Assembly (NCBI GenBank): GCA_023129675.1
Contig: JAGMBM010000068.1
Span: 1-17,386 of the forward strand
DNA length: 17,386 bases
Reading direction: 5' to 3'
DNA from: Hadesarchaea archaeon
GTDB lineage: Archaea > Hadarchaeota > Hadarchaeia > Hadarchaeales > Hadarchaeaceae
Shown: one piece after another, positions 6,874-13,737 of the stretch
Layout: each line of letters opens with the position of its first letter
Position numbering within the stretch: position 1 is the stretch's first letter
The notes under the pieces: generated by a model
Database searches by the model: none
The model's input: only the letters and a program-made list of their open reading frames with translations
Told to the model about the DNA's origin: nothing
Made by a program: the position numbers and the translations under genes

Positions 6874-7648
6874 TGGCTCGCGTTATTTTGGATTCGTCAG
6901 ACAGCCGGGCAGACCCACCATCGAGGCGGAACTGTTGAAAGCTTTCAAGAAGTGTGGAGTATATCGCGAGTTAAAGGAAGCACGATTTCGCACGGCAGCT
7001 CGAACGGATCGCGGCGTCAGCGCGCTTGGACAAGTCGTAGCATTGGATGTCATTGAGGAACCAAATTTACCTCTCATCAATGTCTGTTTACCTGACGACA
7101 TCGCAGCGCTTGCAGTAGCGGAAGTTGGACCAGAGTTTGATCCTAGGCGGCAAGCGCAAAGCAAACACTATCGCTACATCTGCGAAGCGCCCCCGGGTTT
7201 TGATCTATCCCTCGCCCGCCGAGCCGCACGATTGCTCGAGGGTCCCCACGACTTTAAGCAATTCTGCAAGCACGAGAGGGGACGGTCGACCATCGGGGAA
7301 CTCGAACACGCGAGCGTTAGCGGACAAAAAATCCTTAGCTTCGATTTCATCGCCCGTGCTTTTCTCTGGCAGCAGGTGAGGCGGATGGTGGGGGCGCTGC
7401 TAGGTGTTGGGACGGGCAAATTCAGCTTGGGCGAGTTTAAACAGATGCTTGAGGGGCAGGCAAAGCAAGCGATGCGGCCAGCGCCGCCGGAGGGACTGAT
7501 TTTGGTGGGCATCCGATACCTCTTGGTCGCGCTCAGGCCCGACGCGCGTGCAGTTTCGAAATTCATCAAGCATCTAAGGGGTCGTGAGCACCCGAGCTAC
7601 GAAGCTATGACGCATCTACTACGCGCAGTAGTCCCTAGTAACTCATGA
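6845..7648 (+). CDS. truA: tRNA pseudouridine synthase TruA
   Basis: 267 residues from the GTG at 6845 (AAGGG about 8 bases before it; GTG at 6836 is an alternative). TruA changes uridines 38-40 of the tRNA anticodon arm to pseudouridine. The opening AFLVAYDGSRYFGFVRQPG is the usual start of the family. The catalytic aspartate is Asp55 in RTAARTDRGVSALGQ, followed by LPDDIAALAV (about 86-95) and SKHYRY, and later FIARAFLWQQVRRMVGALLGVGTGK, the typical C-terminal domain helix. The length fits archaeal TruA. It is the last gene of the cofactor operon, overlapping moaA by 29 bases. Its link with cofactor synthesis is probably only transcriptional. It ends against a convergent gene with a 6-base overlap. 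Confidence 0.93.
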   Translation: MRYAFLVAYDGSRYFGFVRQPGRPTIEAELLKAFKKCGVYRELKEARFRTAARTDRGVSALGQVVALDVIEEPNLPLINVCLPDDIAALAVAEVGPEFDPRRQAQSKHYRYICEAPPGFDLSLARRAARLLEGPHDFKQFCKHERGRSTIGELEHASVSGQKILSFDFIARAFLWQQVRRMVGALLGVGTGKFSLGEFKQMLEGQAKQAMRPAPPEGLILVGIRYLLVALRPDARAVSKFIKHLRGREHPSYEAMTHLLRAVVPSNS

Positions 7649-8266
7649 TTCAGAAGGTTCCACGACCAAGCGGAAAACGTCGCTATCCCTGACTCCCATA
7701 CCAGTAACTGTAACAGTGAAGAAGCCTGTTGTAAGAATATTTACCTCCGGAGCTTTTACTGTTATCGTTACCTCTACCATATGTCCAGCGGATACTATTA
7801 CCTCCTCATGCGAAAGCTCGAACGGCCAGCCTAGATTACTTGTAACTCTGATCTCGTAGGTGTCACTCTCGGTCCCCTTGTTGATGATCGTCAAAGTAAA
7901 AACGGCTTCTTCACCGCTAGATGTTGCTTGTGCTGACGGTGATACTTCGGCTTTGACACGATAGTAAACGGGACCTAGCACGTAGGGGTAATTTTCCTCG
8001 AGCCACTCGTAGGGGTCCCACTCCGAGGGGTAATCAATATACCTAAGCCAGTTGTGATTTGGGTATTCCTCCCGACCCCAGCGCAATAACTCGGCATTGA
8101 TGTTGACCCACCGTCCGCCGATTTCCGCGTAAATTACCGCAATCAACCGCTCATGAACTCCACGGTACGGACGGCCAGTTTGACCTCCTCTGGAGAGGGA
8201 GTTAGGGTCCAAATAAACTGTGGTCCCAACTGGGATGAGGCTTTCTATCAATTCCGTAGCTTCCAA
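7643..8266 (-). CDS. Nuclease 3' half plus Ig-like domain, after in-frame TAG
   Basis: The downstream portion of a gene that continues in the same frame from 8566; eight sense codons separate the TAG at 8293-8291 from the TTG at 8266. Its first 75 residues are the second half of the staphylococcal-nuclease fold: PVGTTVYLDP, then GVHERLIAVIYAE, which holds the third catalytic arginine (Arg40 here, equivalent to Arg87 of the Staphylococcus aureus enzyme), then NINAELLRWG. A Trp/Tyr-rich linker follows, then an Ig-like domain of the NEW3/COG1470 type (about residues 100-203: FTLTIINKGTESDTYEI ... VEVTITVKAP), which usually sits on the outer cell surface. AGGA lies 5 bases before the TTG, so separate translation is conceivable. 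Alone it lacks half the active site. It is convergent with truA. Confidence 0.75.
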   Translation of the reverse strand: MEATELIESLIPVGTTVYLDPNSLSRGGQTGRPYRGVHERLIAVIYAEIGGRWVNINAELLRWGREEYPNHNWLRYIDYPSEWDPYEWLEENYPYVLGPVYYRVKAEVSPSAQATSSGEEAVFTLTIINKGTESDTYEIRVTSNLGWPFELSHEEVIVSAGHMVEVTITVKAPEVNILTTGFFTVTVTGMGVRDSDVFRLVVEPSES

Positions 8267-8290
8267 GGATCCTGGCTCCGGAGGTTCGGT

Positions 8291-8293
8291 CTA
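8291..8293 (-). other. In-frame TAG inside the nuclease gene
   Basis: The TAG follows the codon for Thr91 and is followed without a frame change by codons for T-E-P-P-E-P-G-S-L-E-A and the rest of the nuclease fold. A single base change from TGG, CAG or AAG would explain it. Several intact neighbours (moeA, mobB, the zinc-ribbon gene, the YbjQ gene) end in TAG, so it is a true stop in this genome. Programmed read-through or pyrrolysine insertion is possible but not shown. Confidence 0.85.
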
Positions 8294-8566
8294 CGTTTCC
8301 GGAGCGTCTACCCCTCCTCCGTATCTCACACTCTCGATAGTATCTTCGTATACCTCCCCTTCCGGGTCCAGTTCTACCACTATATTTTCTATCTTTACCC
8401 AAGTGGTATCACCGTCTATCATGGAAGTCACGGTTGCAATTACCTCGTAATAGGGGGGATGAACCTCGGGCCTTGGTGCGGGATTGGGCCAATAGTTTAG
8501 GGCAAAGGTAATAGCTGCGATCGATATGCCCAACCCCAAGACCAGTCCAATTACTTTTCTCTCCAC
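8291..8566 (-). CDS. Membrane-anchored SNase-like nuclease, N-terminal half
   Basis: 91 residues from a GTG at 8566 with GGGAG 7 bases upstream. A basic start and a hydrophobic stretch (about residues 5-24) form a signal anchor, placing the rest outside the cell. The body is the first half of a thermonuclease domain: VTSMIDGDTTWV (about 46-57, the Asp-Gly-Asp-Thr calcium-binding strand) and ESVRYGGGVDAPET (78-91), with Arg81 and Glu90 matching catalytic Arg35 and Glu43 of the S. aureus enzyme. Arg-to-Glu spacing is 9 instead of 8, because of one additional Gly. A TAG follows directly, and the same frame then carries on into the rest of the nuclease at 8266-7643. Read as one, the protein would be about 307 residues. 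Confidence 0.75.
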   Translation of the reverse strand: MERKVIGLVLGLGISIAAITFALNYWPNPAPRPEVHPPYYEVIATVTSMIDGDTTWVKIENIVVELDPEGEVYEDTIESVRYGGGVDAPET

Positions 8567-8631
8567 TCAAGTTCTCCCATCAGCATGTCAGACCACTGAA
8601 ACCTAAACGGTAGTTAACCAAAAACTTTCTT

Positions 8632-8690
8632 CTAAAGCAATCCCTTTCGAGTCACTCCAACTTTCTTCCTCGCTGGCATTACATGGGGTG
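8632..8690 (-). pseudogene. Remnant of a DNA methyltransferase C terminus
   Basis: Minus-strand codons here give PARKKVGVTRKGLL and then TAG. The intact methyltransferase at 15600-16736 ends with PARKKIGVTQEGLL plus nine more residues. That is 11 of 14 residues identical, and 15 bases in a row (CCAGCGAGGAAGAAA) are the same in both. Nothing else of the methyltransferase is visible upstream, where the stop codon of the GH94-like gene lies at 8697. I read this as the tail of a second, deleted methyltransferase gene of the same family. Confidence 0.55.
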
Positions 8691-8696
8691 TTGATT

Positions 8697-11600
8697 TCAA
8701 GAGAGAACCGCATCGATCTGTTCCACTCGGCTTTCACGAACATCCCGAGCTAAGGAAGTCCCTAGGGTATCTCCGGACACAGTTTTCTTTTTCCCGTCGT
8801 TATACTTCAGCCGGTAAGAGATGACTTTTACTCCACCTTTGCCGAAAGTGTTTTTTCGCTTTTGGTTGTGGTAGACTACTAGGGTTTTGCCGATAAATTT
8901 GAATGCAAAGGCGTTTTTTGGGATTACCACTTCCCTTAATCTTCCTCCCCTGTCATAATAACGGCAGGTCCTTTTTTTCCGGGTAAAAAGGCAGTTAGGA
9001 AGAATGGGTTGAAGTTTCATCGCGAGTTTTCCTTTCTCATCCAAGAAGAACGGGTTTTCACCCGCCACCATAATGGTCCAGATATGAAGCATCTCACAGG
9101 TAACGCCGCTCAGGCGGGGCTGAAACAGCCGCCCGTGGAGTTTCTTGTCCGGAAAGACGCTGCTGACGACGAAGGATCCCCCCTCCAGGATGTTTCTCCC
9201 GTATATTTCCGGATTTAGGAACGGGATTAGAGCAGTTTTGGTGTCCCGGTAGAATTCCCGGTAAAGACCGCTCCGCAACATCTCCAGGAACCATTTATAC
9301 TCCATGTGAAGGTAGATGGACTCGTTCTCGAGCCATCCCCGAGCGTAAGCACGAATCCTCCCGATCTCAAATGGTTCTTTTTCCAGCGATTCACAACATT
9401 TGTACATTTTGAGTTTCCGATCGTAGAGCTGGCTTCTTTTGACATTGTTGTAAATTTGCTTGTTCCATTTCTTGTGAGCCCTCAACAGATGAACCGGGCC
9501 TTCTAGGAAGAGGGCCACGGGTTTCTGGAGAAACTTTTTTGCCTTGATCAGAGGATATCCGGAGCGGCTGAGCATGGGCATCTTTTTCTTTCGGTCTTTC
9601 CAAATCGGCTCGTATTCTTTGATCTCGTTGATGAAATAGGTGTAACAAGCGCCGTTTTTATGGAAGATCTTGTCCTTGTTTTCAGGTTTAAAGATATCAT
9701 TGAGGAGCCCCAGACACGTGTCTAGGAAAAGTTTCACTTCAGCGACGGTCATTTTCCGTTCCCGGTCACTGATCCCCATTTTTGTCTTTTCTCGGTAACG
9801 CTCTTTCAGCCGGTTGCTCTCCTCCCAGTAGGCCAGGGTCTTTTCTCTACTTTTGGAGTTTAACCTTCTCTCCATCACCCGGATTAAACCAGCCATGAAC
9901 TCATACAATTCTTCGTAGAGAAGGATCGAAGCGTTGTCTTCCAGCCTGAGCTTATCCAAACTTTCTCGGAGAAACCGGCAGAGCCTCCCCAATTCTATAG
10001 TTTCGCAGAGAGATGACCCCAGAAGCCCAGGCAGCCCGTTTACGGAATCGCACCAGCCCGGTTTATCTGCCTCCATTTCTATCCCAATTCCTTGCGGGTC
10101 TAGCGTGGCAATCCTGTTAGCTACAATGGAGAGGAGCTTCACCGTGAGGTTTGTTTGGTAAATGTGGCCGCGGCCGTGTTTGGTCCGCACTCGGGTCGGA
10201 TATTCCCGGCGGCTCTTGATCATCTGAAGTTTTTCAGGGTCGCGAATCACTGCATTGTATTGTCGGGCCCGCTCATTCACTAGGACATACTTTTTGTCCC
10301 GAGGCAGGACGATGTCAGGGTTATCATAGAACGTGTAAATCTCGCGGTCAATTAAAATCTCTTTAAGCCTTTCCGGATGTATCGCTAGAAAATTGTCGAT
10401 TAGGTCGAGGTTGTAGGTCCAGTGATCCACCCAGAACCCTTCGCCCAAGTCGCCCACATCATTTTGTCGGCAGAAAAGCAAAAGTTCCCCCAAGATTCTT
10501 TCGTATTCCTGTGGATCCCGGGCCTTGCCCTCCTCCAATTTCATGATGAACTCGCCGGGAGTAAAAGGGCGGCTGACTATTTCCAAGAGCTCGCGGATTA
10601 GCCTTTTGTCTTTGACAACACCCCCCAGCCATTTTTTGAGCCTCCTGATATCCTCGACAGTATAAGTTAGCCTCGTGACCAGTTGGGGGTTATAGCCGTC
10701 GGTTTGGAGCAGGTTGAGGAAGGTGATTAGGTTAAAGTCCTCCACTTCTGGGAAAAACCAGACATCGGTTCGGCGGTTCTGGAGGGGGTCTCGGTAAAGG
10801 CTATTTCCTTGGGAGAGATATGTGGGCTCCAGAATAAAGTAGTGGTAGTCCCTCTCTAAGTCTCCGTGCGCTCGGGAGTAGAGGTAAAAAACACTTTTTC
10901 CCCTAGCCGCACTGAACACCAGGGGCATACCACCCCTTAGTACGTTGTCGAGGAATGTCTGCTGGCAGTACTGGTCGAACTCCGGGGAGCTTGAGACCGT
11001 GAAGACATGGTTTTTTATCCTCTTGATGATCTCCATGTTCTCCTCACGTTTGTGGTGGAGGAAATCTCTTGTCCCGAGGGATCTTAAAAGGGCGCGCAAT
11101 TTTTTCTTATCGGGAGCATTGCCAATCAGCGAGTACAGGGTAATTTCCCCGCCTGCAGGCAAGTTCAGGGAGATGGCAGTGAAGGCGCAGGGAGTTTTGT
11201 TTTCCCGAATCTGTTTCATCGCCAGAAGCTCTTGGACGGAGTTCTTTTCAAACACCCAAGGATGACCATAGGTCTCCGATTCACCGAAGACGATGCACGG
11301 ATCAACGATGAAATGGCCCTTCAAGATTTTGCTTTCCTCACCAAGAAGGGTTAGATAAAAATTGTCCCCGGAGATCTTTCCAATTTGGGAGATGTCATCT
11401 GGCGTCTGTTTCAGGCGGAAAAGAGGGATGCCGTTTAGTTGCTCCACGCTCATCATAGCCTCGATGTGCCGAGCAATAAATTTGACATGCTTTTGGTTCA
11501 GGCCATGAGGCAAGATTCGTGGGAGGCCATCGATCAACTCTAGTTTGATAGGGTGGGCTTTGAGGTTCTTTATTCTCAATTCCCTCACGAGGGCTGCCAC

Positions 11601-12095
11601 CGGCTGGCTGACTAGGGGGAAATAGAGCACGTTTGTTTCTATCCCGAGTTCTGGATTGAGATCGTTGATTTCTAGTTCTTCGGAGGAGACAATCATTTTC
11701 TGTTTGATTTCTTTCTCCTTGTTTCTTTGGAAGGGTTCATAGAGCGCGTGGCCGTCGATTTTTATGAAGGTTCGGAAACCCTGCTGGTCAACGAGCTGGA
11801 GAGCCTTGTTGAAAGAGTAGAATTCAAGAATCGCATGATCTTTATCCCTCACACCCATGCTGCAGATGCCCTGCCCCCTGCTGACGTAGTAGACCCACAT
11901 CGGAATTCCCCATTTGCCTCCAATCCCAGGGAAAAAATTGGAGAACGCTTTAGCCCAGTTGTAGTTTTCCACGACAAAGCGGTGCCGTGGATCAAGGTAA
12001 TACTTGACGGGTTGTTGGTTCATGTTACCCCTATCGTTAAAGTACACATTAACCTGAAAAATATTGTTATTAATAATGGTAAGTCTTGACTGCAT
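8697..12095 (-). CDS. Cellobiose-phosphorylase-like protein (GH94-related)
   Basis: 1132 residues from the ATG at 12095, with AGGAG 8 bases before it. No signal peptide, so probably cytosolic. The best landmark is GIGIEMEADKPGWCDSVNGL followed by PGLLGSSLCETIELGRL (about residues 669-706); W-x-D-x-x-N with the surrounding Gly-rich loop corresponds to the catalytic region of glycoside phosphorylases of the GH94 type and of large proteins annotated as 'cellobiose phosphorylase'. Asp683 is the best candidate for the catalytic acid, by analogy. The N-terminal 350 residues are beta-rich, as expected for the sugar-binding sandwich domain, and the middle is helical. Such enzymes split a beta-glucoside with phosphate; the substrate cannot be told from sequence. 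It stands alone, with no sugar transporter nearby. Arrival by transfer is likely but unproven. Confidence 0.6.
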   Translation of the reverse strand: MQSRLTIINNNIFQVNVYFNDRGNMNQQPVKYYLDPRHRFVVENYNWAKAFSNFFPGIGGKWGIPMWVYYVSRGQGICSMGVRDKDHAILEFYSFNKALQLVDQQGFRTFIKIDGHALYEPFQRNKEKEIKQKMIVSSEELEINDLNPELGIETNVLYFPLVSQPVAALVRELRIKNLKAHPIKLELIDGLPRILPHGLNQKHVKFIARHIEAMMSVEQLNGIPLFRLKQTPDDISQIGKISGDNFYLTLLGEESKILKGHFIVDPCIVFGESETYGHPWVFEKNSVQELLAMKQIRENKTPCAFTAISLNLPAGGEITLYSLIGNAPDKKKLRALLRSLGTRDFLHHKREENMEIIKRIKNHVFTVSSSPEFDQYCQQTFLDNVLRGGMPLVFSAARGKSVFYLYSRAHGDLERDYHYFILEPTYLSQGNSLYRDPLQNRRTDVWFFPEVEDFNLITFLNLLQTDGYNPQLVTRLTYTVEDIRRLKKWLGGVVKDKRLIRELLEIVSRPFTPGEFIMKLEEGKARDPQEYERILGELLLFCRQNDVGDLGEGFWVDHWTYNLDLIDNFLAIHPERLKEILIDREIYTFYDNPDIVLPRDKKYVLVNERARQYNAVIRDPEKLQMIKSRREYPTRVRTKHGRGHIYQTNLTVKLLSIVANRIATLDPQGIGIEMEADKPGWCDSVNGLPGLLGSSLCETIELGRLCRFLRESLDKLRLEDNASILLYEELYEFMAGLIRVMERRLNSKSREKTLAYWEESNRLKERYREKTKMGISDRERKMTVAEVKLFLDTCLGLLNDIFKPENKDKIFHKNGACYTYFINEIKEYEPIWKDRKKKMPMLSRSGYPLIKAKKFLQKPVALFLEGPVHLLRAHKKWNKQIYNNVKRSQLYDRKLKMYKCCESLEKEPFEIGRIRAYARGWLENESIYLHMEYKWFLEMLRSGLYREFYRDTKTALIPFLNPEIYGRNILEGGSFVVSSVFPDKKLHGRLFQPRLSGVTCEMLHIWTIMVAGENPFFLDEKGKLAMKLQPILPNCLFTRKKRTCRYYDRGGRLREVVIPKNAFAFKFIGKTLVVYHNQKRKNTFGKGGVKVISYRLKYNDGKKKTVSGDTLGTSLARDVRESRVEQIDAVLS

Positions 12096-12129
12096 ATTTT
12101 GACTCCTAACCCATAGCCTGACTAAGGCG

Positions 12130-12141
12130 TCACTCGAGTGA
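12130..12141. promoter_or_regulatory. 12-base perfect palindrome upstream of the GH94-like gene
   Basis: TCACTCGAGTGA is its own reverse complement. It lies 35-46 bases upstream of the ATG at 12095, where an archaeal promoter or repressor-binding site is expected. No clear TATA box is seen next to it. It could be an operator; chance cannot be ruled out. Confidence 0.3.
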
Positions 12142-12249
12142 GCGAGATGTTGACCAAACCTTGCTAAAGCACTACGGTCTAACCACTCAAGAAGAAATTC
12201 AGCAACAACCGGGTTGAGTTTGGTAGACCTCCATAACTCTGGATGCCCT

Positions 12250-12272
12250 GGCCGCGCGCAAAGAATTCAAAA
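12250..12272 (+). repeat. 23-base repeat, left copy
   Basis: GGCCGCGCGCAAAG, two variable bases (AA here), then TTCAAAA. The second copy is at 13674-13696 with GG at the variable place, so 21 of 23 bases agree. The copies are in the same orientation, 1424 bases apart, and enclose the DUF996 and YbjQ genes. Both copies read A-A-R-K-x-F-K in one frame, so they may derive from a duplicated coding piece. Confidence 0.5.
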
Positions 12273-12538
12273 GCCGAGTTCTTAAAACGGGTTAAACGAA
12301 GATGTCCGAAATGCACCACCCAAAATCAAGTCCCGATAATGCAACAGAACCTCAGAGGCACAAGATTTAGGGCTCCCATCTCTTGCTGTTAGTGGGCTTT
12401 CTTCGCCACGCTGATCCACTTGAGCCTCCACATTCTTGACGTCATCATCTTTAATACCCGAGAGCGCGGACACGGCGCGGTGTTAGGAATTGGGCTCAGA
12501 AAATCCGGCAATTGAGCTAGAAATCCTTTTAAAGGAGG

Positions 12539-13156
12539 GTGGATAATGGCTTTGGGACCACATTGCCGCGGAGAGCTAGAGGATCTTTGGAAACGAACAA
12601 AGCTCTGGGCGGTGTAGGAGCACTATTGATGGTAATAGGTCCCATATCAGGGGCCTACACCGGCGTGCTTGGGCTGGTTGGCCTAATACTTGTACTGATA
12701 GCTTTGAAAAGATTATCTGATTATTACAATGAAAAAGGAATATTTGACAACGCACTTTATGGAACTATCATAGCAATAATAGGGGTAGTAGTTTTCGTGG
12801 CCGGGATTGTGGTGGCAGCCGTTGGTTTATTATCCGATCTGGGTATCGCTTGGGGTGACTGGGCAGTTCTTCAAGAGATCGACTGGCGAGCCGCCGTGAC
12901 CTGGGATATTATTGAGCCCCATATTGCAGTCATAATTGGAAGTTTGGTTGCGCTTTTCGTATTCGTTGTCGTCTCGGCCATTTTCTTGAGAAAATCATTA
13001 ACGATCCTTTCCGCGAAGACGAAAGTGAACTTGTTTAGCACTGCAGGATTGTTAATGCTGATAGGTGCTATCTTGACTATAATCGTGATCGGTTTCATAC
13101 TTATCTGGGTTGCTTTGATACTGCTTACTGTGGCATTCTTCTCGATTAAGACATAA
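12539..13156 (+). CDS. DUF996 family membrane protein, start disputed
   Basis: Up to 205 residues. The family is recognised from KALGGVGALLMVIGPI then GLVGLILVLIALKRLSDYYNEKGIFDNAL (about residues 21-72), the usual opening of DUF996, an archaeal membrane protein family of unknown function. About five or six membrane helices are visible, the last ending in FFSIKT. The start is a problem: GGAGG at 12534-12538 is ideally placed for the ATG at 12546, but that ATG opens a different frame of 23 codons. In the DUF996 frame the candidates are the GTG at 12539 (overlapping GGAGG) and a TTG at 12587. Family members usually begin a few residues before the K-x-L-G-G motif, which favours 12587 or a frameshift near the start. 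YbjQ follows 15 bases downstream. Confidence 0.75.
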   Translation: MDNGFGTTLPRRARGSLETNKALGGVGALLMVIGPISGAYTGVLGLVGLILVLIALKRLSDYYNEKGIFDNALYGTIIAIIGVVVFVAGIVVAAVGLLSDLGIAWGDWAVLQEIDWRAAVTWDIIEPHIAVIIGSLVALFVFVVVSAIFLRKSLTILSAKTKVNLFSTAGLLMLIGAILTIIVIGFILIWVALILLTVAFFSIKT

Positions 13157-13171
13157 TTGGAGGTGGACTTA

Positions 13172-13504
13172 ATGGCGGAAGTATTAGTGGCGACTACTGA
13201 TGAAGTTCCGGGATACAAGATAGTCAAGACCGTGGGTTTTGTTTCAGGTGGATCCGTGATGGCGAAATGGTTTGGTTCCGATGTCATGGCGGGGTTTAAA
13301 GACGTGTTCGGAGGGAAGATCAAGAGGTACGCGGAGTTGATGGACAAAGCTAGAGATGACGCACTTAACACGTTGACCGAGCGGGCTTCCAAAATGGGGG
13401 CCAATGCAGTAGTCGGAGTGAGGCTGGCCTCTCCAGAGATTGGGGGCGGAGGAAAAGCTGAACTCTTGGCTTACGGCACAGCGGTAGTCGTGCAAAAGGA
13501 ATAG
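13172..13504 (+). CDS. YbjQ / UPF0145 family protein
   Basis: 110 residues from the ATG at 13172, chosen because GGAGGTG lies 7 bases before it; a TTG 15 bases earlier is less likely. It matches UPF0145 (DUF74) along its whole length: VPGYKIVKTVGFVSGGSV (about residues 11-28), then ARDDALNTLTERASKMGANA followed by VVGVRL (the A-x-x-x-G-A-N-A-V-V-G-V signature), and LLAYGTAVVV at the end. Members form pentameric beta-rich rings; the bacterial version has been called a heavy-metal-binding domain, but a function is not established. It follows the DUF996 gene by 15 bases, so they are likely co-transcribed; the pair may act together at the membrane. Confidence 0.9.
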   Translation: MAEVLVATTDEVPGYKIVKTVGFVSGGSVMAKWFGSDVMAGFKDVFGGKIKRYAELMDKARDDALNTLTERASKMGANAVVGVRLASPEIGGGGKAELLAYGTAVVVQKE

Positions 13505-13737
13505 TTTAGCACATACTGCCGCCCAAAAACCGATTTAACCGCAGCGCCCAAAATCACCTGCGGCAATCCGCGAGTCGCCTCTCTACACCTCGGTCAATTG
13601 TTGTAGCGTCTTGATTCGTGGGCCGCGCGTGGCTGGATCTGGTTGGTGAGATCCTCACCTCCTTTGCCTTCCCGGCCGCGCGCAAAGGGTTCAAAATTCT
13701 CGAGGCGAGGGGTGGGAAAATGAGAACTGAAGAACCG
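13505..13737. other. Gap between YbjQ and the zinc-ribbon gene
   Basis: A plus-strand frame from 13618 gives GRAWLDLVGEILTSFAFPAA then RKGFKILEARGG; no ribosome binding site is seen, a stop precedes it by two codons, and its end collides with the opposite-strand zinc-ribbon gene. The stretch includes GGCCGCGCG at 13621 and the right 23-base repeat at 13674. A GGGTTCAAAATTC inside it resembles a tRNA T-loop, but no stems form around it. I see no gene. Confidence 0.35.
13674..13696 (+). repeat. 23-base repeat, right copy
   Basis: Same 23-base unit as at 12250-12272, differing at two bases. It is in direct orientation and lies 170 bases after the stop of the YbjQ gene. A third, shorter match (GGCCGCGCG) lies at 13621-13629. 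Confidence 0.5.

Larger units (their letters stand above)
12122..12295 (+). pseudogene. Decayed reading frame, family uncertain
   Basis: One frame gives ERDVDQTLLKHYGLTTQEEI, then TGA and TAG three codons apart, and then SITLDALAARKEFKSRVLKTG and TAA. Both halves have ordinary protein character, although the frame is broken by stops and has no start. The pattern D-x-x-L-x-x-x-Y-G-L-T-x-x-E-x is loosely like the C-terminal parts of restriction-modification enzymes (LYGLTEEE), but one short motif is not enough to name it. It occupies the first part of the 443-base gap between the GH94-like gene and the DUF996 gene. Confidence 0.3.
12096..12538. other. 443-base gap between GH94-like and DUF996 genes
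   Basis: It holds the palindrome, the decayed plus-strand frame and the left 23-base repeat described separately. The part from 12300 to 12480 carries a minus-strand frame of 63 codons (GTG at 12473) with GEESPLTARDGSPKSCASEV near its middle. I recognise no family, no ribosome binding site precedes it and it is probably not a gene. Ahead of DUF996 lies AAAGGAGGG at 12531-12539. No RNA gene was seen. Confidence 0.4.

Noticed and set aside
8291..8293. Genome-wide reassignment of TAG to pyrrolysine
   Set aside because: moeA, mobB, the YbjQ gene, the zinc-ribbon gene and the pilin-like gene at 1777 all end in TAG at the expected family length.
8153..8500. Plus-strand ORF of 115 codons opposite the nuclease
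   Set aside because: Antisense to conserved nuclease motifs; no start signal and no protein-like pattern.
12282..12473. Minus-strand ORF with SPLTARDGSPKS, considered as a transposase tail
   Set aside because: No zinc-finger or catalytic motif of TnpB or another transposase nearby, no ribosome binding site and no end repeats.
13670..13710. GGGTTCAAAATTC resembling a tRNA T-loop
   Set aside because: The bases on either side do not pair to form a T-stem, and no anticodon or acceptor stem can be drawn.
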